The notes below the pieces were generated by a model, which worked only from the letters and a program-made list of their open reading frames with translations, was not told where the DNA came from and did not search any database. 64,000 nt of DNA from Hyphomicrobium sp. CS1GBMeth3 (GTDB taxonomy: Bacteria > Pseudomonadota > Alphaproteobacteria > Rhizobiales > Hyphomicrobiaceae), in assembly GCF_900117455.1 (NCBI RefSeq), contig NZ_FPHO01000002.1:1302001-1366000 (forward strand). Direction: 5' to 3'. The translations under genes and the position numbers were made by a program. Position 1 is the stretch's first letter; every line of letters starts with the position of its first letter. Below, in pieces: positions 57,069-64,000 of this stretch.

Positions 57069-59426
57069 CTACATCCGAACACGCTCCTTCTTGGGATCGT
57101 AGAACGGGAACGGGACAACCTTGGCCTTGAAGCGCTTTTGCAGCCCGTCGAGACGTCCGATCTCAAGCTTCATGTCGAGTTCGGCGTGAGTGACGTCGAC
57201 GCGGGCGAAGGCCAGCGTCTTCTTCAGGAGGGGCGAGCGCAGGGCACTGGTGATTATGCCGACCTGTGCGCGGCCGACGAACACCGGATCGCCGTGGGAC
57301 GGCTTCTCGTTACCGGTGATCTCAAGGCCCACAAGCTTGCGCAGCGGATTGGCGCGGCGCTTCTCGATCGCGGCGCGACCGATGTAGTCCTCCTCCTTCT
57401 TGGCGGGCACCGTGAAGGCGATTCCGGCCTCGAACGGGTCGGTGGTGCTGTCGAAATCGTGGCCGCCGAAGACGAGGCCCGCCTCGATGCGCACCATGTC
57501 GAGTGCTTCGAAGCCGAATGGCGTGAGCCCCAGCGGCTTGCCGACGGCCATGATGGCGTCCCACACGGCAGGTGCATCCTTCGGGTGGCAGAAGACCTCG
57601 TAGCCAAGCTCGCCCGTATAGCCGGTGCGCGAGACGAGCACGGGGATGCCGGCGACACCTCCGATGCGGCCGATGGTGAAGCGGAAGAGACCAAGCTCCT
57701 CGATGGTCGGACGGCCCGGCTGCGTGCCGACCACCTCCTTCAAGATCTCGCGGGACTTCGGCCCCTGGACGGCGACGTTGTGAATCTCGGGCGTCGCGGT
57801 CTTGAGGTTGATGTTGAAATTCGACTTCTCAGCCTGCTGCTTCAGCCAGATCAGGCTCGCGTCGTCGCCGCCGATCCAGCGGAAGTTGTTCTCGCCGAGG
57901 CGGAACAGCGTGCCGTCGTCAACCATGCCGCCGTGCTCGTAGCACATGGTGGTGTAGAACACTTGGCCGACAGAGAGCTTGCGAACGTCACGGGTAACGA
58001 TGCCTTGCAGGAATTCCTCGGAATCGGGGCCCAGCACCTCCATCTTGCGCAGCGGCGAGAGATCCATGATCACGGCGCCCTCGCGGCAAGCCCAGTACTC
58101 CTCGATGGCGCCGGCGTTGGCGAAGTGATGCGGTACCCAGAAGCCGCGGTATTCGCCGAAGGCGCGCGTGAGTGCGGAGGTGCGTGGGTGGAACCCGCTC
58201 TCGCGCGTGAGCTGGAGGGGAGCGTCTGGTGACATTCTGTATCCGATCGAGCGTTTGAAGGGAGCGTCCTTGGGGTAGACCCGCACCTGGATTTCCGTCA
58301 GGTGCCAGCCGTTGGACGCATCGATGTCGGAGGGACACGACGAGGCACCGCAGACGAGGTCGGTCAGCGCGCGCATGACGACGTAGTCGCCGGGGCGCGA
58401 CCACGGCTCGTCCGACCAGATGTGGTTATGGCAGTCGACGTTGGTATTGTAGAAGAAGTTGATCGCCGGCCAGCCGCTCTGGGCGCTGATGGGCGTGTAT
58501 TGCTTCAGGGCGTTGTTGAAGTTGTCCGTGCAGTTCGGATGGCCGAAGTAGCCCATGTCCTCGTAGTAGCGCGTGGTGCACGCGAGGTTGAACGTGTCGT
58601 GGCGGCCGACGGTGTCCTGCACGATCTCGACCAGAGGATTGCGATCGCGGTCGAAGAACTTCGAATGCAGGAGGCCCGGCACCGGATAAGCGGCGCCATT
58701 CAGCGTCCGTGTCGTTACCGCATCGAGGCCATGCTCGCGGCCCTCGTCGAGCGCCTTGCGGTTGAAGGCCAGGAAGTCGGAGCACTGGCGGCCCTGCACG
58801 TCGATGATCTGGATGTACTCGCCCTCGTAGACCTCGAAGCTCCCGGCGCTGGCGACGTCGATGCGTATATCGAGGCGCGGCTCGGCGATCGGATCCGGCA
58901 GGCGGGCCGTGTTCAGAAGGCGCGGGTTGGCGCGGCGGATAAAGATCAACACATCGGACGGCGGCGTCTGCTCCCAGACAACCATTGGCTCGGCGGGTGC
59001 GCCGAAGACGGCGAAGCAACTACGCTCCGCTTCCATCGCAACCGTCTCGCCAGGGCCGGCATCGGGTGCCAAAAGGCGAACAGCTTTGGCGTGGCTTAGG
59101 TCGAACCCGCGCCGGAAGAGACCGAAGCGGACGCGTGCCGCGTCCTCGGTATCCTCCGACAGGGCGCGCTCGATACCAAGCGGGCGCGCGCGGCCGGTGA
59201 GGCCGAGGGCACCGAGATCACTCTTGCCCTTGGCTCCAAAGACGACGACCTCGACGGGCTGACCACCCTCGAGCGACGCGATCTCGATGCGGTCACCCGC
59301 GTCGATCTCGAAGCCCGCCGTGCCGCCTGCCTTCAGCACGTAACGCTCGACGGCCGGCTCAAGCGAGGTGGTGCCCGCGGCGAAGAGCTTCGGTCGCGAT
59401 GGCGAAGTTAGAATGGTTGCGCTCAT
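57069..59426 (-). CDS. tdm: Trimethylamine N-oxide demethylase
   Basis: 785 residues from the ATG at 59426; another ATG 7 codons upstream also has AGGA. After an N-terminal beta-rich region, a DUF1989-like domain (about residues 185-385) contains VQGRQCSDF and several cysteines and histidines (GRHDTFNLAC, CGASSC) suitable as metal ligands. The C-terminal half (about 410-785) is a GcvT-like tetrahydrofolate-binding domain (YWACREGAVIMDLSPLRKMEV, SRTGYTGELGYEVF). This two-domain build is known from Tdm of Methylocella, which splits TMAO into dimethylamine and formaldehyde without redox change and passes formaldehyde to tetrahydrofolate. It is last in the operon, downstream of tmm. Confidence 0.93.
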   Translation of the reverse strand: MSATILTSPSRPKLFAAGTTSLEPAVERYVLKAGGTAGFEIDAGDRIEIASLEGGQPVEVVVFGAKGKSDLGALGLTGRARPLGIERALSEDTEDAARVRFGLFRRGFDLSHAKAVRLLAPDAGPGETVAMEAERSCFAVFGAPAEPMVVWEQTPPSDVLIFIRRANPRLLNTARLPDPIAEPRLDIRIDVASAGSFEVYEGEYIQIIDVQGRQCSDFLAFNRKALDEGREHGLDAVTTRTLNGAAYPVPGLLHSKFFDRDRNPLVEIVQDTVGRHDTFNLACTTRYYEDMGYFGHPNCTDNFNNALKQYTPISAQSGWPAINFFYNTNVDCHNHIWSDEPWSRPGDYVVMRALTDLVCGASSCPSDIDASNGWHLTEIQVRVYPKDAPFKRSIGYRMSPDAPLQLTRESGFHPRTSALTRAFGEYRGFWVPHHFANAGAIEEYWACREGAVIMDLSPLRKMEVLGPDSEEFLQGIVTRDVRKLSVGQVFYTTMCYEHGGMVDDGTLFRLGENNFRWIGGDDASLIWLKQQAEKSNFNINLKTATPEIHNVAVQGPKSREILKEVVGTQPGRPTIEELGLFRFTIGRIGGVAGIPVLVSRTGYTGELGYEVFCHPKDAPAVWDAIMAVGKPLGLTPFGFEALDMVRIEAGLVFGGHDFDSTTDPFEAGIAFTVPAKKEEDYIGRAAIEKRRANPLRKLVGLEITGNEKPSHGDPVFVGRAQVGIITSALRSPLLKKTLAFARVDVTHAELDMKLEIGRLDGLQKRFKAKVVPFPFYDPKKERVRM

Positions 59427-59472
59427 GGCATCCTCGAGATGGGGCATCCTCGATACTGGAAGCGATGCGGAT

Positions 59473-59504
59473 GAGCCGGCCGCCTCATCAGAGCCGGCCG
59501 GCTC
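59473..59504 (-). repeat. Intercistronic hairpin between tmm and tdm
   Basis: GAGCCGGCC and GGCCGGCTC are perfectly complementary around a 14-nt loop in the 96-bp gap. There is no U-tract. It may set relative transcript stability of tmm and tdm. Confidence 0.55.
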
Positions 59505-59522
59505 CTTGTCTGCACCCGGCGA

Positions 59523-60896
59523 CTACTCGGCAGCCTCTGCGGGCTTGGTGTCCGGCTGATTGAGGAAGGCCTCCATCGAGTCGTCCAGCGCCTGCATCCA
59601 CGGGGTGTGGTGGACCGGCGCCACTGTGCCGGTGAGCAATGACCGGTGCGACTGATCGCGGTAGGTCAAGATGTTCTCCATCTTGTGATGCTCCCACTCC
59701 TTGAACATCTTGGCGACGCCATCGACGTCAAGGCGCGGGTAGTCGGTCGGCGTGATGAGATCGCGCACGTACTCCGTCTGGAAGTCGATGGCTTGCGAGG
59801 GATCCTCTACCGCCTCCTCCAAAGCGATCCATTTCTGAATGTCGGCCGCCATCTCGTCGTACCTCGGCAGCTTGATGCGGCCGAGGACAACATCACGGGC
59901 GTACCATGCCTGCGCGTCGAACATATTGAAGGTGTAGAACTGATCCTGCATGCCGATGAACATCAGCTTCGGGTTGCCGTACCAGAAGATGCCCTTGTAG
60001 AGGCTCGGCGGATAAAGGCGGTTGCGCGTCTTCAGACGCAGGTTGTCCTCGAGGAACGGGTGGTGGTGGAGGTAACCGGTGCACAGGATGATGGCATCGA
60101 TCTCTTTGCTGGTGCCGTCCTTGAAATAGCAGGTCTTACCTTCGACTCTCTCGAGCAACGGACGTTCGGAAAAATTCTCGGGCCAGTTAAAGCCCATGGC
60201 CCGCGTGCGATACGAGAACGTCACCGACTTGGCGCCGTATTTGTAGCACTGGATGCCGATGTCTTCCGACGAGTAGCTCGCGCCGATGCACAGCACGTCC
60301 TTGCCCGCGAACTCGTCCGCCGAGCGGAAGTCATGCGAGTGGAGAACGCGGCCCGGGAATTTGTCGAGACCCGGAAACTCCGGAATTTGCGGCACCGAGA
60401 AGTGACCGCTGGCGCAGAACACGTAGTCGAACTCGGACGACGTCAGCGAGTCATGCTCGAGATCCTTCACCGTCACCGTGAACTTGCCGGTCTTTTCGCT
60501 ATAGCTCACCCAACGCACGGCGTGGTTGAGCTTGATGTAATGCGAGATGCCGTTCCGCTCGATACGGCCCTTGATGTAGTCGTGCAGTACGGCGCGGGGC
60601 GGGAATGACGGGATCGGGCGACCGAAATGCTCCTCGAAGGAGTAGTCGGAGAACTCGAGACACTCCTTGGGACCGTTCGACCACAAATAGCGGTACATAC
60701 TGGCGTGAACGGGCTCGCCATACTCGTCGGTGCCGGTGCGCCACGTGTAGTTCCAGATGCCGCCGCTATCCTTCTGGCGCTCGTAGCAGACGATATCGGG
60801 AATCGTTGCGCCCTTGAGACGGGCGCTCTCGAAGGCCCTCAGGACGGCAAGACCGCTCGGACCGGCTCCAATGATGGCGATGCGCTGTTGAGTCAT
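59523..60896 (-). CDS. tmm: Trimethylamine monooxygenase (flavin-containing)
   Basis: 457 residues from the ATG at 60896 (AAGGAAG upstream). It has the FAD motif GAGPSG (residues 9-14), the FMO identifying motif FPGRVLHSHDF, the NADPH motif CIGASYSSED, and WSNGPKECLEFSDYSFEEHFG characteristic of bacterial Tmm. It oxidises trimethylamine to TMAO with NADPH and oxygen. Related enzymes also act on dimethyl sulfide and indole, so the substrate range may be wider. Its position directly before tdm supports the trimethylamine role. Confidence 0.95.
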   Translation of the reverse strand: MTQQRIAIIGAGPSGLAVLRAFESARLKGATIPDIVCYERQKDSGGIWNYTWRTGTDEYGEPVHASMYRYLWSNGPKECLEFSDYSFEEHFGRPIPSFPPRAVLHDYIKGRIERNGISHYIKLNHAVRWVSYSEKTGKFTVTVKDLEHDSLTSSEFDYVFCASGHFSVPQIPEFPGLDKFPGRVLHSHDFRSADEFAGKDVLCIGASYSSEDIGIQCYKYGAKSVTFSYRTRAMGFNWPENFSERPLLERVEGKTCYFKDGTSKEIDAIILCTGYLHHHPFLEDNLRLKTRNRLYPPSLYKGIFWYGNPKLMFIGMQDQFYTFNMFDAQAWYARDVVLGRIKLPRYDEMAADIQKWIALEEAVEDPSQAIDFQTEYVRDLITPTDYPRLDVDGVAKMFKEWEHHKMENILTYRDQSHRSLLTGTVAPVHHTPWMQALDDSMEAFLNQPDTKPAEAAE

Positions 60897-60977
60897 TTCG
60901 CTTCCTTCCACACTCCAATGGTGATGTCAGACGTCCGTGAGAGCACCGATCCGGACCATGAGGGTTTCAGTCATAAG

Positions 60978-61006
60978 TCCGCCGCCACGCGGGGCGCGGC
61001 GGCGGA
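60978..61006 (-). repeat. Intercistronic hairpin between dmmD and tmm
   Basis: TCCGCCGCC and GGCGGCGGA are perfectly complementary around an 11-nt GC-rich loop, 13 bp after the dmmD stop. It has no U-tract and could be a partial terminator or mRNA stabiliser. Confidence 0.6.
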
Positions 61007-61018
61007 GTGGTCTTGCTT

Positions 61019-62140
61019 CTAGCTCCGCGGATGCGTGCGCAGGCGGAGCGGGTCGTAGAAGGGCATTCTGACGACGGTGGCGGGTAGCTCTCCGTTGTCC
61101 TCGATGACGAGCTCGGTGCCGAGCTTGGTGTACTCCTGCTCGATCTGCGCCATGGCGAGCGATTTCATCAGGTGCCTCGAGAAGACCGTGCTGGTCACGA
61201 CGCCGACCTGCTTGCCGCCGGAGGTGATCTTCGAACCCGGCTCGACTGCGCGGTCGGTGTCGACCTCGAGACCGGTGATGAACGAGCGCTCCTTGCCCTT
61301 CCTTGCGATCAGGGCTTCCTTGCCGATGAAGTCGGACTTCGAGAGATCAACGGTCCAGTCGGCTTTCACCTCCCAAGGCGTGGTGTCCCCGTGCGTCATG
61401 TCGAACGGGAAGAACAGGAGACCGCCTTCGACGCGGACGATATCGAGCGATGTCCAGGACACCGGGATTACGCCCTTGTCCTTTCCGACCTCGAGGATCT
61501 TGTCCCAGATGAAGTGGGCGTCCGCCGCCGAGCAGAAGACCTCGTAGCCGCGCTCGGCCGAGTAGCCGCCGCGGGCGATGCTGACCGGCTTCCCGAACAA
61601 CGTCGTCTTCTCGTGCCGGAAATACGGCAGGGCGGCGAGGTCCATCGGCGTATGGGGCGCCAGCACCTCGAGCGCGAGAGGCCCCTGCAGGGACAGGATA
61701 TGAACGTCGTTGTCGCGCTTCACCGAGACGTTGAACTTGGCCGCCACGGAGGGCAGAGCCTCCTCGAGAGCGCCACCGCCGTGGGAGAGACGGAACTCGT
61801 TCGGACCGTCCACGTAGACGAGCACGTCATCGATTAGCGCGCCCTCCTCGTTGACGATGTTCGAGATGTGCGAGTCCCCGGGCTGAGCCTTCGAGACGTC
61901 GGAGGTCAGGAGGTAATTGAGGAAGCTCAGCGCATCCGGACCCGTGACGTTCAGCATCTTGAGGGCGGTGACCTCGATGAGGCCGGCCTTGGTGCGGATC
62001 GCAGTCACCTCGTCGTAGGGATCGGTCGCATAGTTCTGCGGGATCGGCATATCGTTCCACGACGTTGCCGTCATGTCCGCTCCGAGTGCGATGTGTCGAT
62101 CGTTCAAGACCGACTGTCTGGTTTCCTTGCTCAGGCTCAT
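61019..62140 (-). CDS. dmmD: GcvT-like tetrahydrofolate-dependent protein of the dimethylamine monooxygenase cluster
   Basis: 373 residues from the ATG at 62140 (MSLSKETRQSVLNDRHIALG) with GGGAGG upstream; the frame continues open into dmmA but without similarity. It is a GcvT/DmdA-type folate-binding protein (RTKAGLIEVTALKMLNVTGPDAL, GGYSAERGYEVFCSA). Its place next to dmmA matches DmmD of the dmmDABC clusters, where it is thought to take formaldehyde released from dimethylamine onto tetrahydrofolate. A DMSP demethylase (DmdA) is the main alternative, but no DMSP genes are nearby. Confidence 0.8.
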   Translation of the reverse strand: MSLSKETRQSVLNDRHIALGADMTATSWNDMPIPQNYATDPYDEVTAIRTKAGLIEVTALKMLNVTGPDALSFLNYLLTSDVSKAQPGDSHISNIVNEEGALIDDVLVYVDGPNEFRLSHGGGALEEALPSVAAKFNVSVKRDNDVHILSLQGPLALEVLAPHTPMDLAALPYFRHEKTTLFGKPVSIARGGYSAERGYEVFCSAADAHFIWDKILEVGKDKGVIPVSWTSLDIVRVEGGLLFFPFDMTHGDTTPWEVKADWTVDLSKSDFIGKEALIARKGKERSFITGLEVDTDRAVEPGSKITSGGKQVGVVTSTVFSRHLMKSLAMAQIEQEYTKLGTELVIEDNGELPATVVRMPFYDPLRLRTHPRS

Positions 62141-62202
62141 TGAATAGACCTCCCGTTTGATTGCTTTGAGGGATATTGGGGTGTTGTCGGTGGGTGGTTG
62201 GC

Positions 62203-63243
62203 TCAGTCCGGCCCGCCGCCGGGCGAGGTCGGCGCGCCATCGTCGTATTTCTTGAGCCAGTCGATTGTCGTCTGGCGATAGCGCGTCAGGCCCTTGTAGT
62301 CGGCGATCTCGTTGGGCAACGTCTCGAGCACGCGTGGCAGGCGGCGACCCCACTTCGGAACCGTCGCGAGCTCCTTCATCTTGATCATGTAGCAGCGGAT
62401 CGAGAACAGGATCGCGTTGGAGCGCGGCAACCGCCACAGGCCCTGCAGCTCGACGCGCAAGTGCACCTTGTCGCCGACGTTCTCCGGCGTCACCGTCGTG
62501 CGGTCGGTGCCCCACTTGTGGTAATTCTCGGGGCTCGTATCGAGGCGCGGATTGATCGTCATCGTCCAATTCAGGCGGCGGACGGGCTTGCCGACCTGAA
62601 GATTCAAGAGGAACTTCAGAGCGCGCTCAAACACGCCCTTCTCGTGCGCCAGCGGCACAGGCCCGTGCCACTCGAAGAAGTTCATGCCGATGTCGAAGTC
62701 GAGCGACCAATCGGCCTGCGTGGTGATCAGGCCGGCGTCCATCCAGAGCTGTCCGTCGCGCTGGTCCTGGATAGAGAAATCGCCCTGGCACTGGCGGCCG
62801 ATGTACTCCATCGGCTCATACGGCAGCGTCGTGTGATCGCCGAAGGTGAATTTCTGATCGATGCCGAGCGGGCGGTTGATCCAATGCCAGCGGTCACCAT
62901 CTTGGGTTAGCGAGAAGTGCTCGGGATAGTCGCGCGCCATGCTCGTCATCAGAAGCTCGAGCATGTCCCATTGGGCCGTCATCATGTGCGGCAGCGCTTG
63001 ACAGCGGCCCGGATCGGCGGCGAGCACCTGCTCGCGGTCGCGCATCTCGGACACGTAATGCTCGTCGATGTCGATCGGGAACTCGTAGACCGATCCCTTC
63101 GGACCCGGCACGTGCGGCTCTATGTTAACCGCATACATGTACTTGTCCTCGTGGAACGGGAACGGGAAACGACGGATCGCTTCGGGACTGTTCGAGAACG
63201 TGAAGTCGTCGCGGAACGTTTCAGTCTTGAATGCCAACACCAT
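62203..63243 (-). CDS. dmmA: Dimethylamine monooxygenase oxygenase subunit (DUF3445 haem-dependent N-demethylase)
   Basis: 346 residues. It belongs to the DUF3445/haem-dependent oxidative N-demethylase family, seen in FPFPFHEDKYMYAVNIEPH and in LRVELQGLWRLPRSNAILFSIRCYMIKMKEL (here cited as RLPRSNAILFSIRCYM). The enzyme demethylates dimethylamine to methylamine and formaldehyde using oxygen and electrons from a reductase. The reductase gene lies 38 bp upstream and dmmD 62 bp downstream on the same strand, so the three should act together. Functional naming follows published dmmDABC clusters from memory. Confidence 0.85.
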   Translation of the reverse strand: MVLAFKTETFRDDFTFSNSPEAIRRFPFPFHEDKYMYAVNIEPHVPGPKGSVYEFPIDIDEHYVSEMRDREQVLAADPGRCQALPHMMTAQWDMLELLMTSMARDYPEHFSLTQDGDRWHWINRPLGIDQKFTFGDHTTLPYEPMEYIGRQCQGDFSIQDQRDGQLWMDAGLITTQADWSLDFDIGMNFFEWHGPVPLAHEKGVFERALKFLLNLQVGKPVRRLNWTMTINPRLDTSPENYHKWGTDRTTVTPENVGDKVHLRVELQGLWRLPRSNAILFSIRCYMIKMKELATVPKWGRRLPRVLETLPNEIADYKGLTRYRQTTIDWLKKYDDGAPTSPGGGPD

Positions 63244-63281
63244 GTCGTGTGTCTCCCTGGATCGCGGGGTTCTGGGGGCGC

Positions 63282-64000
63282 TCAGAGGTCGAGCGTGATG
63301 GCGTCGCCGGAAATGCGGGAAATGCAGATCATGATCTTGCGGCCCGCGGCCTTGTCGGCTTCGCTCAGGTAATGGTCGTTGTGCTCAATGAAGCCGTCGC
63401 AGGCGACGACCTGGGTCTCACACTGGCCGCAGGCACCGCCGCGGCAGAGGAACGTCGCGTCGATGCCGTTCTGCTCCAGCGCCTCGAGGATGCTCTGGTG
63501 GCCACCGACCGTGATTTCACGCGCCGAACGCGTCAGCTTGACGACAAACGGCTTACCGGACGGAGGCGTTGAGAATTGCTCCGAATGGACGTTCTCGTCG
63601 GGCCAGCCTGCGAGCGTTGCAGTTCTCAGCGCCCAATCGATCATGGGTTTCGGGCCGCAGACATACATGTGCGCGCCGAGCGGCTGGTTGCTCAGCACCT
63701 TCTCCAGTGGGACAAGCTGGCCCTTGTCTTGGATGTAGAGATGCACGCGCGAGCCGTAGAGCGTCTCGAGCAGCTTGCAGAACGCTCCGTCCTCGAGTGA
63801 GCGAACGCCATAGTGCAACTCGAAATCGGCGCCGAGAGCGTTGAGCTCGCTCATCATCGACATGAAGGGCGTGATACCGATGCCGCCGGCGACGAGAATG
63901 TGTTTGCGTGCAAGCTTGGCGGGTGGGAACAGGTTCAGGGGCTCGCTGATCTCGAGCTCTGTGCCAACGCGGACCTGCTCGTGCATGAATTCTGAGCCGC
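63282..64000 (-). CDS. dmmB: Phthalate dioxygenase reductase-type ferredoxin reductase, 3' part
   Basis: The frame is open through the right edge; the visible 238 residues begin GSEFMHEQVRVGTELEIS, the end of the flavin domain, so the start lies outside. The NAD(P)H-binding domain (LVAGGIGITPFMSMM, YVCGPKPMIDWAL) is followed by a C-terminal plant-type [2Fe-2S] domain with CRGGACGQCETQV and a distal Cys in ICIS. It would pass electrons from NAD(P)H through flavin and the iron-sulfur cluster to DmmA. It resembles VanB/PDR reductases, and the dmmB name rests on the neighbouring dmmA. Confidence 0.8.
   Translation of the reverse strand, partial: GSEFMHEQVRVGTELEISEPLNLFPPAKLARKHILVAGGIGITPFMSMMSELNALGADFELHYGVRSLEDGAFCKLLETLYGSRVHLYIQDKGQLVPLEKVLSNQPLGAHMYVCGPKPMIDWALRTATLAGWPDENVHSEQFSTPPSGKPFVVKLTRSAREITVGGHQSILEALEQNGIDATFLCRGGACGQCETQVVACDGFIEHNDHYLSEADKAAGRKIMICISRISGDAITLDL

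Noticed and set aside
60978..61006. dmmD-tmm hairpin as an intrinsic terminator
   Set aside because: No U-tract follows on the minus strand, and the operon clearly continues into tmm and tdm before a proper terminator at 56980-57006.
62141..62569. N-terminal extension of dmmD by 143 codons
   Set aside because: The extension overlaps dmmA out of frame and lacks similarity; the ATG at 62140 has GGGAGG and begins the family sequence.

Overview
The window is a GC-rich alphaproteobacterial chromosome segment. It most resembles a facultatively methylotrophic member of the Rhizobiales/Hyphomicrobiales (Hyphomicrobium-like). The lineage is inferred from alphaproteobacterial-type ribosomal proteins and RNA polymerase, a short adenylate kinase without the zinc LID, MeaB (used by serine-cycle/ethylmalonyl-CoA methylotrophs), and a trimethylamine/TMAO/dimethylamine oxidation cluster at the right end.

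Layout. 1-5.4 kb (+ strand mostly): the end of a lipid A acyltransferase, a secreted von Willebrand A protein, a metallo-beta-lactamase-fold hydrolase, a small Cys/His/Asp peptidase-like protein, a frameshifted gene of unknown function, and a divergent AraC regulator/cupin pair. 5.4-25.3 kb (- strand): the complete str-S10-spc-alpha superoperon in classical order, rpsL to rplQ. 25.4-42.9 kb: a mixed accessory block lying where rpoC would normally abut rpsL. It holds an M48 protease, meaB, a large autotransporter, a PP2C/FHA/vWA-FHA/Ser-Thr kinase signalling locus, a BioH-like esterase with bioC, nadE, an AEC transporter, ppa, a small unknown protein and a class II DAHP synthase. 43-56.4 kb (- strand): rpoC, rpoB, rplL, rplJ, rplA, rplK, nusG, secE, tRNA-Trp, a YbjQ-like gene, tRNA-Gly. 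56.5-57 kb: a SugE/Gdx guanidinium exporter behind a probable guanidine-II riboswitch. 57-64 kb (- strand): a methylated-amine operon reading dmmB (partial), dmmA, dmmD, tmm, tdm.

How the genes work together. The methylated-amine operon can take trimethylamine to TMAO (Tmm), TMAO to dimethylamine plus formaldehyde (Tdm), and dimethylamine to methylamine plus formaldehyde (DmmA with its reductase). Two GcvT-type tetrahydrofolate modules (the Tdm C-terminus and DmmD) are placed to capture the formaldehyde. MeaB supports methylmalonyl-CoA mutase in carbon assimilation.

The most unusual signals are: (1) the only elongation factor Tu gene in the window has a noncanonical, longer switch I region without the usual ARGITI context, and the usual second tuf site between tRNA-Gly and tRNA-Trp is occupied by a ybjQ-like gene; (2) a palindromic repeat of about 51 bp recurs in one orientation at three intercistronic gaps of the ribosomal/RNA polymerase operons; (3) a Ser/Thr phospho-signalling locus has three 11-bp palindromic boxes at an exact 18-bp pitch in front of its kinase; (4) a guanidine-II-like leader precedes sugE with a visible anti-Shine-Dalgarno pairing. 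I found no mobile element genes, CRISPR arrays or recognisable defence system.
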